Made by a program: the position numbers and the translations under genes. Below, one piece after another: positions 27,403-35,671 of a DNA stretch of 64,000 nt. The notes beneath the pieces were generated by a model. It saw nothing but the letters and a program-made list of their open reading frames with translations, made no database searches and was not told the DNA's origin. The stretch is from Candidatus Eiseniibacteriota bacterium. GTDB taxonomy: Bacteria > Eisenbacteria > RBG-16-71-46 > CAIMUX01. The stretch covers positions 62,001 to 126,000 of the forward strand of contig JADJQY010000040.1 of the NCBI GenBank assembly GCA_016712505.1, read 5' to 3'. How positions within the stretch are numbered: position 1 is the stretch's first letter; each line of letters opens with the position of its first letter.

Positions 27403-29106
27403 ATGCACTCGATGCTCGAACGGCAGCTGCGCAAGCTCGGCCTCAGCGAGGCGGATGTCCCGACTGATCCCGATCTCTGGCTGCGCTTCCTCGAGACGGT
27501 CGAACGTTCCTACGTCCAGGGAGAGCAGGACCGGGCACTGCTGGAGCGGGCCATTCTCATCTCCGGTCGCGAGATGCGAAGCCTGTACGAAGATGCCCGT
27601 CGCGACTCGGAGCGACGGTTCGCCCTGCACGACACTCTCCTCTCGGGAGTGAGCGACGCCATCCTCACCACCGACCTGGATCACCGGATCACCTCGTGGA
27701 ACCGGGCGGCGGAACGCTGCTACGGCTGGCGCGCGATCGAGGTGATCGGGCGAAAGATGCACGAGATCTTTCCCGACGCCCCGGCGCTCGATGGCGCTTC
27801 CTCGATGGAGATCGATCGAAACGGGACTTACCGCGGCGCGGTCACGCGCCGCACCCGCGCGGGCGACGAGGTCCGCGTCGAGGCCTCGCTCTCGCTCCTC
27901 CACGACTCGACCGGGCGGGTCTTCGGCCACCTGATCATCGATCACGACGTCACCGATCGACATCGGAGCGAGCTGGAACTCAGGGCCGCCATCGAGGCGG
28001 CGGAGAGCGCCACCCACGCCAAGAGCGCGTTTCTGGCCGAGATGAGCCACGAAATCCGCACCCCGATGAACGGCGTCATGGCGATGCTCGATCTCCTGAT
28101 GGAGCGCAACCTCGGCCCGGAAGCGCGCGAGTACGTCGGCGTGGCGAAGAATTCCGCGAGCGCGCTCCTCGGCCTGCTCAACGACATCCTCGACTTCTCA
28201 CGCATCGAAGCGGGCCGCCTCGACCTGGAGGAGATCCCCTTTGACCTCGAGGAGATCGTGGAGGGGATCGCGATCCAGAATGCACTCGCGGCCGAGAGCA
28301 AGGGAGTCGAGCTGATCGTCCGCTATGCGCCGGATGCGCCCCGCTGGATCGTCGGTGATCCCGGTCGGGTGCGGCAGATCCTGCTCAATCTCACGGCCAA
28401 CGCGCTCAAGTTCACCAGCCGCGGCCACGTTCTCCTCCGGGTGGATGGTCGCGTCCAGGAGGGACGAGCGGAACTGCGGATCGCGATCGAGGACACCGGC
28501 ATCGGCTTCGAGCCGGAGACGGCGGAGCGGATCTTCGAGCGGTTCACCCAGGCCGATCCCTCGATTGCGCGCACCCACGGCGGGTCCGGACTCGGGCTCA
28601 CCATCTGCCGCCGGCTGATCGAGTGCATGGGCGGAACGATCCAGGCCACCGGTCGGCCGAATGAGGGGTCCACGTTCCGACTGACCCTCAGCGCCGCGCT
28701 GGCCGGCGCGGGTGCCTCACCGACCGCCACCGAGGCGATCGGCGATTGCGATCTCGCCGGCGCGCGAGTTTTGCTCGTGGTTCCATCGCAGCCGCTAGCC
28801 CAGTCGATTCGCGAACAGATCGAGGCCTGTGGGGGTGCCTGTTCCGTCTCGTGCGCGGGAGCGGAGCCGGAGGCGTTCGACTTCGCGATCGTCGATGAGT
28901 CGGCGAGTCGGGACGATCACCCGGTTCTGGAACGGCTCGCCCCCGAGGCGATTCTGTGGATCCGTGCCCCACGCGCGCGGGCCGAGCGCAACCAACCGCA
29001 GCCCGGTCGCTCGGAACTGCCGCGCCCCCTGCGTCCGAGCCAACTTCGCGTCCACGCGGCGGAACTCGCCCGCCGCACCCGCAGCCAGGCAGCGCCTCCC
29101 GCCTGA
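27403..29106 (+). CDS. PAS-domain histidine kinase with degenerate C-terminal receiver-like domain
   Basis: 567 residues, soluble. The N-terminal helical segment (1-70) matches the linker seen in FIST-partner kinases. A PAS domain follows (about 75-185: GVSDAILTTDLDHRITSWNRA). The dimerisation/phosphoacceptor segment carries H216 in MSHEIRTPMNGV. The ATPase domain has NLTANALKF, DTGIGF and GGSGLGLTI. After about 460 a receiver-like fold appears (ARVLLVVPSQPLAQSIREQI), but the acidic pair is replaced by PS and the lysine region is lost; AIVDE keeps one Asp. It is therefore probably a pseudo-receiver. It overlaps functionally with the FIST gene 7 bp upstream. The output partner is not visible. 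Confidence 0.9.
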   Translation: MHSMLERQLRKLGLSEADVPTDPDLWLRFLETVERSYVQGEQDRALLERAILISGREMRSLYEDARRDSERRFALHDTLLSGVSDAILTTDLDHRITSWNRAAERCYGWRAIEVIGRKMHEIFPDAPALDGASSMEIDRNGTYRGAVTRRTRAGDEVRVEASLSLLHDSTGRVFGHLIIDHDVTDRHRSELELRAAIEAAESATHAKSAFLAEMSHEIRTPMNGVMAMLDLLMERNLGPEAREYVGVAKNSASALLGLLNDILDFSRIEAGRLDLEEIPFDLEEIVEGIAIQNALAAESKGVELIVRYAPDAPRWIVGDPGRVRQILLNLTANALKFTSRGHVLLRVDGRVQEGRAELRIAIEDTGIGFEPETAERIFERFTQADPSIARTHGGSGLGLTICRRLIECMGGTIQATGRPNEGSTFRLTLSAALAGAGASPTATEAIGDCDLAGARVLLVVPSQPLAQSIREQIEACGGACSVSCAGAEPEAFDFAIVDESASRDDHPVLERLAPEAILWIRAPRARAERNQPQPGRSELPRPLRPSQLRVHAAELARRTRSQAAPPA

Positions 29107-29152
29107 TCACCGCCGCCCGCCTGATGCTCTGCAGCTCACAGGACGCCGGCAA

Positions 29153-29854
29153 TCAGCGCAGGCAAACCACGCTGCGCGACGTGCTGATCTCCCCCGCGTC
29201 CAACCGGATCCAGTAGATCCCACTCGCCGTCGCGAGCCCTTCGTCGTCCCTTCCGTCCCACTCGACCCAGTGCACTCCCCGCGCCCCGGAAGCACCGGCC
29301 AGCGTCCGGATCAGGCGTCCGGCGGCGTCGTGGACCGAGAGCGCCACGGGCCGCGACTCCGCCAGCTCGTAGCGCACCATCGTCCCCGCCCGCGCCGGGT
29401 TCGGTGCCGGGGCAGCCAGCGCGATTCCGCTCCCTCCTCCGACCGGCGGGACATCACTTGCTCCCTGGACCACCACCGTGCCCTGCATATCGACGAAGAG
29501 GCAGTGCGGGCGGCAGAAGTAGGCAAAGGTTCCCGGGTCGTTGAACTGGTACTCGAAGACCGGGTGGGTGGGATCGGAGAAGACGTCGAAGAGAGAGTTC
29601 GGCTCCTCGGTGCAGTTCGCGCCGTGGGTGACCGTGTGGGTCCCCATGACCCAGACCCACCGGACGGTGTCGCCCGCCGCCACGGTTACGTCCCGAGGGA
29701 CGAACTCGAACGGGATCACCTGCACCTCGTGGACCACGGCGCCCGCCGGGGACACGTCGAGCAAGAGCGCGAGGCCGACGGCAACGCCGGAGGCCAGACC
29801 GGCGAGGAGCCACCGTGAAGCGGCGGGGGGCAGAGACGAACTCGGGTGAGACAT
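29153..29854 (-). CDS. Secreted cupredoxin with FlgD-like tail
   Basis: 233 residues. A signal peptide (about 12-40: RWLLAGLASGVAVGLALLL...AGA) leads into a plastocyanin/azurin-like domain, VHEVQVIPFEFVPRDVTVAAGDTVRWVW. Likely type I copper ligands are H73 in GTHTVTHG, C114 and H117 in YFCRPH, and M123. The last 80 residues are a FlgD-like domain ending GIYWIRLDAGEISTSRSVVCLR. It is probably an extracytoplasmic electron carrier or copper protein attached to the surface. The ATG at 29854 has GGAGGA before it, and that ribosome site falls in a stem described separately. It is convergent with the histidine kinase. The copper ligands are clear; the redox partner is unknown. Confidence 0.87.
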   Translation of the reverse strand: MSHPSSSLPPAASRWLLAGLASGVAVGLALLLDVSPAGAVVHEVQVIPFEFVPRDVTVAAGDTVRWVWVMGTHTVTHGANCTEEPNSLFDVFSDPTHPVFEYQFNDPGTFAYFCRPHCLFVDMQGTVVVQGASDVPPVGGGSGIALAAPAPNPARAGTMVRYELAESRPVALSVHDAAGRLIRTLAGASGARGVHWVEWDGRDDEGLATASGIYWIRLDAGEISTSRSVVCLR

Positions 29855-29855
29855 C

Positions 29856-29904
29856 GCAATCCTCCGGAAACCTGGGGGCCGGGCAGGGAGACCAGGCGGA
29901 TTGC
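29856..29904 (-). promoter_or_regulatory. Stem-loop that would bury the cupredoxin ribosome site
   Basis: In the mRNA leader, GCAATCC pairs with GGATTGC directly before the ATG, and an inner CCTGG pairs with CCAGG. The right arm contains the 3' part of the Shine-Dalgarno GGAGGAT. It could gate translation; the ligand or temperature dependence is unknown. Confidence 0.45.
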
Positions 29905-30056
29905 GGCACCGCCCAAGCGCGGGAGACTTCCTCCGCGCCGGGAGAGTGTACCGATTGCCCTCCGGCCGGAACAAGTGGCGCCTCCGAAGGCACGGGTGAT
30001 ACCCTGCCGCGGCCGCGGAAACGCCGTTCGGACCAACGACGCCACGAGGACCCACG

Positions 30057-31313
30057 TTGTCGCAAGAACCGAAGTCCACCAAGCCATTCCCGAACTTCCG
30101 CGGCCGCCCCTGGGGAGTCAGCGCCCTGGTGCTCCTCTTCCGCGCCACGCATGCGCGCGCCGCCCACGATGTGGCGGCCGGCGCGTCGGCCTCGAGCGCG
30201 ATCTGGACCTTCCCCGCCATCATCTTGAGCTCGATGCTGATCAGCTGGGGGGCCGAGGCGGCCCAGTTCCTGATGTCGCAAGGGGCGGCGCTGGCGATCC
30301 TCGCCTGGCTCCAGACCCTCCCCGAGTACGCGGTCGAGTTCGTGATCGCGAAGTCCGCGGCCAAGGACGAAGCGCGGACCCACTTCATGATCGCCAACCT
30401 CACCGGCTCCCTTCGCCTGATCGTCGGGCTCGGCTGGCCACTGATCTACTTCACCGCGCTCGGCTTCGCCCGGAAGCGCGGCCGGAGCTTCAAGGAGATC
30501 CAGCTCGAGGACGAGCACTCGATCGAGGTCGTTTGCCTGCTCCCTGCCGTGCTCTACTGGTTCGTGATCTGGATGAAGCGTTCGCTCACCGTCTGGGACG
30601 CAGCGGTCCTCTTTGCCATCTACTTCTTCTACATCTGGACCCTGAGCAAGATGCCGCCTCAGGAGCAGGAGAAGATCGAGGACGCCGACGCGATTCCCCG
30701 GGCCATCCTGCGCAACAAGCCCGCGACCCGGAACCTGATCGTGTTCTTGCTCTTCGCCGGCGGCGGCACGATCCTCTATTTCACCGCCACACCGTTCCTC
30801 GAGAGCATGCTTGCCCTGGCCACCGCCGCGGGGATTTCCCAGTTCGTCTTCATCCAGTGGCTGGCGCCGTTCTTGAGCGAGTTCCCCGAGAAGCTCTCCG
30901 CCTTCAACTGGGCCCGGAAGATCTCCACCGCCCCGACCGCCGTGATGAACATGGTCTCGAGCAATTTCAACCAGTGGACCGTGCTCGCCGCCACCCTGCC
31001 GATCGTCTTTTCGGTCTACAGCGGCGTGCTCCGCCCCATCCACTTCGACGACCACCAGGCCCACGAGATCCTGCTCACGCTATCGCAGTCCGCCCTCGGC
31101 ATGGTGCTCCTGCTCAACATGAACTTCTCCACCATCGAGGCCGGCGGCATCTTCATCCTCTGGCTCGTGCAGTTCATTTTTCCCGACAGCCGCCAGGTCA
31201 TCACCGTGATCAACTTCGGCTGGGCCGCCTTCGAGATCCTGCGCGCCACGCGCTCGAAGACCGGGTTCCGGGCGTTTCGCCTGGCGCCGCGGATGTTGTT
31301 TGGGAAGAGGTAG
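30057..31313 (+). CDS. CaCA-superfamily (sodium/calcium exchanger-like) membrane protein
   Basis: 418 residues, about ten helices. It carries two inverted alpha-like repeats. The first is around LQTLPEYAVEFVIAKSAA...MIANLTGSLRL; the second is around WLAPFLSEFPEKLSAF...AVMNMVSSNFNQW. Both have the acidic residue after Pro (PE, PEK) that lines the cation site in this superfamily. Likely role is cation exchange across the inner membrane; the ion is not determined. The start TTG at 30057 is chosen for GAGGA seven nucleotides upstream. It is divergent to the cupredoxin. A linker at about 200 is charged (PPQEQEKIEDADA), matching the cytosolic loop. Confidence 0.8.
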   Translation: MSQEPKSTKPFPNFRGRPWGVSALVLLFRATHARAAHDVAAGASASSAIWTFPAIILSSMLISWGAEAAQFLMSQGAALAILAWLQTLPEYAVEFVIAKSAAKDEARTHFMIANLTGSLRLIVGLGWPLIYFTALGFARKRGRSFKEIQLEDEHSIEVVCLLPAVLYWFVIWMKRSLTVWDAAVLFAIYFFYIWTLSKMPPQEQEKIEDADAIPRAILRNKPATRNLIVFLLFAGGGTILYFTATPFLESMLALATAAGISQFVFIQWLAPFLSEFPEKLSAFNWARKISTAPTAVMNMVSSNFNQWTVLAATLPIVFSVYSGVLRPIHFDDHQAHEILLTLSQSALGMVLLLNMNFSTIEAGGIFILWLVQFIFPDSRQVITVINFGWAAFEILRATRSKTGFRAFRLAPRMLFGKR

Positions 31314-31526
31314 CGGGGGGCATCAGTAGACCGCCCGCGGCGCGACGGTGCAGCTGAATTGCCCTGGCCGCAGAAACGGGAGAACCCTGGTGGGCTGATC
31401 GGCGACCGGCCCGGAAAACTCCGGTGCCCTGGTGGACGCAGGTCTCGACTCGCGCGATCTGATGAGAATTCATAGTCCGTCGAATTGACATTCTCGCCGA
31501 CCTACGCATCCACAGCGGCCGCGTTC

Positions 31527-33023
31527 TCAGACCCGCAAGACTCCCGGGCCATCCAAGATCACCGCCCCGGGCGTCCGCTCCAGCACCGCGTCCTCCTCCC
31601 CTTGCACGGTCCAAGCAAGATACCAAATCGCAGCTTTTGCCAAGCGTGCAAGGCCCAGCGTTCCCATCTCAATCGTTTCAGGTCGCATCATGACATACTC
31701 ACTGGACTCTCGATCTTCAGTACCCACCACTACGATCCGGTGCGCGAGTTTGTTCCGCAGATCTCGTAGACTACCGTGGCGACCCTGCCTCACATCGAGC
31801 GAGCAGGCGAGGCGATAGAGCGCATTCAATGCGAAGTTCCGAGACAGGGCCAGCTTCGGGTGGAGTTCTCCGGGAGCGAGGGGCGCCGATCGTCTCTGCC
31901 CTTTCGGAGGATCAGGTGGTGCCCACACCCTCCAGAAGTCCACTTGCCGGAGGTTGTGTCCGAGTTCGAAGATCAGATTGAGCAAACAAGATGCCTGCTG
32001 AAACACCATGAAGAACTGGGTTGCTGCTGTGACAGTCAAGCCCGCCCGAACGGACGTATGAGCGTGTAGCATGGTTGGAGCGAGCACGATATCCTCGCCG
32101 GGGTCTAGCTCCACTACCCCAAGCCCCCGCATGAGGCACCAACGAGCCGTTCCATAGGTTCGGCAAAGCGCATTGAATGTATCCAATATCGCCTCGTAGG
32201 AGCCCCCCGGTCTCTTCATCCGCAGCGGACCCGAGAGCGGAAAGACATCGAACGCACCCGGGCTGGCGGTCTTGCAGATAGGACAGGGATCGAGCCCCAA
32301 CTGCGCGCCAATAATCCACTCCTGGGTTGGCGTACCGATCACCTTCTCCGGGATCTGCGGCCGCACTCCCCGCTTCAGAAGCCGCCGAACAGCGTCCGTG
32401 TAGCTGTCAGGAACCGGGCGCCCAACTACGCACTCGATCGCGCGGAGATGGTCGTTCAACGCTCCAACGAGTAGGCCGCCGTGGTGCCTGAGCAGAGCCG
32501 CAATCAGCCACAGGCACCTTCCGCGCTGGGCGAGAGCGATCTCATGCTTCGGGTTCGCCTGAACTACCAGGTCGTATTCATCCAAGGCTTCGATGTACCG
32601 ACCCTGGTACTGGAGGGCGGTAGCCAGGTTTGTTCTGACTTGATCATCCCGCCTGTTCTTCAGCGCCCGCTCGAAGTGCTCAACGGCCTTCTGCAGGCTT
32701 GGTTGAGCACCAACCGCGTTTCCCTCCTCGCGTCCGCCAAGAGCGAGATGGCCGTTGCCGAGGCAGTAGTCAACGTGCCCATCCTCCAGGACTCCCCGAA
32801 GCGCCTCCAAGCCAGCGATTCCGGTTCGTACAATGTCGTCCCGCTCCAAGCGAGAACCGACATCTATCTGGTACCCGGCAAGTGCCCCTCTTGCGGCACC
32901 GTTGTCCGGCGGGAGTGCGCCCACAACTTGCTCTGCCTCCGCGAGCGCCAAGGTGTACTCGCCCACTGCCATCAGCTCCTCGGTCTTCCTAAACACTGCC
33001 TGCGAATCCCCCCCGTGATCCAT
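31527..33023 (-). CDS. TPR protein with LA2681-like HEPN domain
   Basis: 498 residues. The first 200 are helical TPR-like repeats (YTLALAEAEQVVGALPPDN, AVEHFERALKNRRDDQVRTNLATALQYQGRYIEALDEYDLVV). A CPIC pair follows near 250. The C-terminal HEPN domain carries the Rx4H RNase motif R423-N-K-L-A-H428. LA2681-type proteins are predicted RNA-cleaving immunity effectors with sensor repeats. The ATG at 33023 has GTGAGGAAG before it. It is the last gene of the minus-strand island and has a 200-bp gap upstream, so it probably has its own promoter. Domain call moderately firm; activity inferred from the motif. Confidence 0.8.
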   Translation of the reverse strand: MDHGGDSQAVFRKTEELMAVGEYTLALAEAEQVVGALPPDNGAARGALAGYQIDVGSRLERDDIVRTGIAGLEALRGVLEDGHVDYCLGNGHLALGGREEGNAVGAQPSLQKAVEHFERALKNRRDDQVRTNLATALQYQGRYIEALDEYDLVVQANPKHEIALAQRGRCLWLIAALLRHHGGLLVGALNDHLRAIECVVGRPVPDSYTDAVRRLLKRGVRPQIPEKVIGTPTQEWIIGAQLGLDPCPICKTASPGAFDVFPLSGPLRMKRPGGSYEAILDTFNALCRTYGTARWCLMRGLGVVELDPGEDIVLAPTMLHAHTSVRAGLTVTAATQFFMVFQQASCLLNLIFELGHNLRQVDFWRVWAPPDPPKGQRRSAPLAPGELHPKLALSRNFALNALYRLACSLDVRQGRHGSLRDLRNKLAHRIVVVGTEDRESSEYVMMRPETIEMGTLGLARLAKAAIWYLAWTVQGEEDAVLERTPGAVILDGPGVLRV

Positions 33024-33223
33024 CGTTGCTTCCTCACTCCCCAGCACTCGTAGAGACGGATTTCATTCGTCGCGGGCCTTGAGTCGGGTCCGCTCCCGCG
33101 GCCGGAGCTCGTCGCAACCTCGCCCGAGATATCATCCACCGACCGGTTCAGGTGTTGATTTGGCGTGCGGTGGCGCGATAGTCCCCGGTTCGCGGCGCAC
33201 TCGCAATGACAAGATCGCGACAA

Positions 33224-33763
33224 TCACGAGCGCGGCCAGATCCGGGCGCGCGCCAGAAAGACGCGCATCGAGATCGCGGGAATGTCCATCAGCCCGCAGG
33301 CGCTCTGGACCGACGTCTTGAACTCCCTGTCACGGCGATCTTCCGTCACGACCACAACGCGTCTACCTTCGTCGCGGGCGGCCATCGCCAATCCGACCAC
33401 GTATGGATCCGCCTCCTCTCGCCCGGTCGTGTTCTCAACATCAATGAGCATCGGCGCTACGGCGAGAACCTCGCGAACCTGATCATAGATCCTGGCCTCT
33501 GGCACTGCCTTGTCGCGGGTCTGCTCCGCCCACTCAAACGGCACGTCGTCCCCGTCGCCGACCATCTCGTGCCCGCGCAGCAGTTCCTCGTAGACCTCTG
33601 CGGGGTACCGCAAGACACCTTGCTCCACCAGACCCGCCAGCGCCTTATACACGCGTTTCAGATCAGTAAGCGGGGCCTGCGCGAGAAGGCGCCGAGCTTC
33701 CAGGATTGACGAAGTATCGATGATATAGACCCGCTGATCCGGTTCCCCAGGAGCGGCGCTCAT
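33224..33763 (-). CDS. DUF4411 PIN-like toxin
   Basis: 179 residues. The PIN-like core shows YIIDTSSILEARR at about 13-25 with the first catalytic Asp, EEADPYVVGLAMAARDEG in the middle and VVVVTEDRR near 145. Those acidic residues would coordinate metal for RNA cleavage. DUF4411 genes are usually paired with an Xre/ImmA antitoxin, as here: the start overlaps the antitoxin gene by ATGA. So it is the toxin half of a type II-like module. Target RNA is unknown. Confidence 0.85.
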   Translation of the reverse strand: MSAAPGEPDQRVYIIDTSSILEARRLLAQAPLTDLKRVYKALAGLVEQGVLRYPAEVYEELLRGHEMVGDGDDVPFEWAEQTRDKAVPEARIYDQVREVLAVAPMLIDVENTTGREEADPYVVGLAMAARDEGRRVVVVTEDRRDREFKTSVQSACGLMDIPAISMRVFLARARIWPRS

Positions 33764-34909
33764 GAGAGCATCCGCTCCAGCTCGTCGATGTTGCGATACG
33801 AGATGTCGAGATATCGCATTACCTCCGAAGCATCGACGGCATCCCGTCTCAAGCCGCGAAGGAAGATCTTCGCCGTTCGGCTCCCGTATTCATCGATGCG
33901 GACCTTTGGCCGACTTACGACCGCTCCCGCCCCCCCCTGCCGCCTTATTGTCGGCGGAGTCGGGCACCTGCCGATACAGTTCCCAAGAGGCAAGTTGAAG
34001 CCCGATCAGTCGAAGGGTCGCGGCCCGAAGACTGACTCCAAACTTCCGTGCCAGTCTGGCGACGGTATCCAGATCCGTCACCGGTGACAGAGCCGCGAGT
34101 TCGCGAAGTTGCGACCGTACCGCGTCCTCCGGCATGAGCAATGCTGCCGCGAACCGCTCGCACCAGCGCTCCACACCACCATCCTCCTCCGCCACCCGTG
34201 AACCGAGGGTCTGCTCCGAGCAGATGGAGCTCGTCCGTGTGGCCAGGTGGCCAAGCTCATGGTGGAGGGTGAATATCCGAGCAGCCGCTCGCCAATGCGT
34301 GTTCGCCACGATCACCGGCGCGGACGGGTGCCATACCGAAAAGCCCCTGGCCGCGCTCGCGCCCATGGGTAGGAGAAAGACAAGAATGCCAGCCGCTTCA
34401 AGCGCATCCCGCCAGCCGCGGAGTGCCTCGTACTCCGACTGCCAAGAGAGCTGCTGCTCGACCGAGACACCCAGCAGGTCGCGCAGACGCGTCGCAGCCC
34501 CCACTGGGTTCGAGGACGCACGCACTACGGGCAGTTCAGGGCCTGCCTCACCCAGCTCTTCCAGCAACCAGGCGACCGATCGTTGAAGCCTCACGACTTC
34601 GCGGATACGCTCCCGCTCCTCCGGAAGCGGCTCCCTCGCGGGCTCTCCGGGCATGGCCCGAAACTCCACGAACGGGGACCTGAGCGAAGGCGGACTGTTG
34701 AGGAAGAACGTCGCGGTCGGGCGGCGAAGCAGCTTCGCCAACCGCCGGAACTCGGTCACGGTCGGCCGCGCAGCTCCACTGAGCCACTCCGCCACCCGTG
34801 ACGCTTCGACATGAAGCCGCGCGGCCAGCGCTGGCGGCGTCAGGCCGGACGACTCGATCGCCCAGGTCAGCACCTCCGGCGTAATCGGCACTCGGGTTGG
34901 TTTCGGCAT
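33760..34909 (-). CDS. Xre-HTH/ImmA-IrrE metallopeptidase antitoxin, frameshifted in a G8 tract
   Basis: Restored length 382 residues. An N-terminal HTH (VLTWAIESSGLTPPALAARLHVEASRVAEWLSG) is followed by the peptidase-like domain with HELGH at 217-221. As given, the frame ends early at 33890 after a GGGGSG tail. Reading seven instead of eight G at 33930-33937 joins it to a second frame that contains DEYGSRTAKIFLRGLRRDAVDASEVMRYLDISYRNIDELERML. That segment is the normal C-terminal helical region of this family, and it ends with ATGA overlap on the toxin gene. So the intact antitoxin almost certainly spans both. The indel is a sequencing error, slippage or phase variation. The pair is a likely toxin-antitoxin. 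Confidence 0.82.
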
Positions 34910-35066
34910 CGTGGGTTCCGGTCGTATTGTCCAACGGTGAAATGTCTCGCGGCGTCTGTCCGCCTAGCATACTCCAGGTCGAGGACGGCGGCAGACGCAG
35001 GCTGCTCCGCGAGCACCCTCTACCCTACGGCCAAGACTGCGGCCCTTCGCCGGCCCGAGCAGCGGC

Positions 35067-35549
35067 TCAAGCCGAGTCGCGGGCGGGTCCGGAGATCCTC
35101 CGGATTTCGTCAAGAAGGCCCTCGGGGACCGCTTCGCCGTCGAACCAGGCGACCGCGTGGCCACTCTCCGAGCCGTCCACCCAGGCGTAGGCCAGGCGGG
35201 CGCTTTCGCCGACGCTCACGCTGATCGACCGCAGCCGTGAAGCGATCCAGTCGAACGAAATCGAGCCATCCGGCTCGGGGGCGACTTCCGGAAGCGGAAT
35301 CCCGACCGGGAGCGCCCGGATCAACTGCTCTGCCTTCGAGCTCGCCCCCGGGGCGACCAGTTCCCCCTCCTGCATCATCGCTCGGAGATCGGCGAGCAGC
35401 CCAGCCTTCTCCCAGAAGAGCGAAAGTGAAGACCCAGCCCGGTCCTGAGCCTGCTCCACCGCCCGGAGAACCCACTCAGCCTCCGCGGAGATGCCACTCG
35501 ATCGCGGCAGGCGACAACCGAGGCCGAAGTCCTGATTGATTCCCGTCAT
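35067..35549 (-). CDS. Small hypothetical protein in the defence island
   Basis: 160 residues, soluble, no signal peptide. The ATG at 35549 has GGAGGCATTGCG upstream; a longer start has none. The C-terminal half, with DGSISFDWIASRLRSISVSV, YAWVDGSESGHAVAWFDG and LLDEIRRI, resembles small proteins I recall next to restriction or defence genes, but I cannot name a family. It is 122 bp after the helicase gene and 158 bp before the antitoxin gene, so it could be an independent unit. Function unknown. Confidence 0.6.
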   Translation of the reverse strand: MTGINQDFGLGCRLPRSSGISAEAEWVLRAVEQAQDRAGSSLSLFWEKAGLLADLRAMMQEGELVAPGASSKAEQLIRALPVGIPLPEVAPEPDGSISFDWIASRLRSISVSVGESARLAYAWVDGSESGHAVAWFDGEAVPEGLLDEIRRISGPARDSA

Positions 35550-35671
35550 CGCAATGCCTCCATAAACTCGCGAATTGGGGTGGCGAGACACAGGCAACCG
35601 CTCCTCACGTCACGCACCGCCCGGGCTCTGAATGGTCTGTTCAACAGCGCATTGCCTTCGTCGCCGCTTCT

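Noticed and set aside
31485..31490. TTGACA as a plus-strand promoter
   Set aside because: No -10 at the right distance and no plus-strand gene follows; it lies between convergent gene ends.
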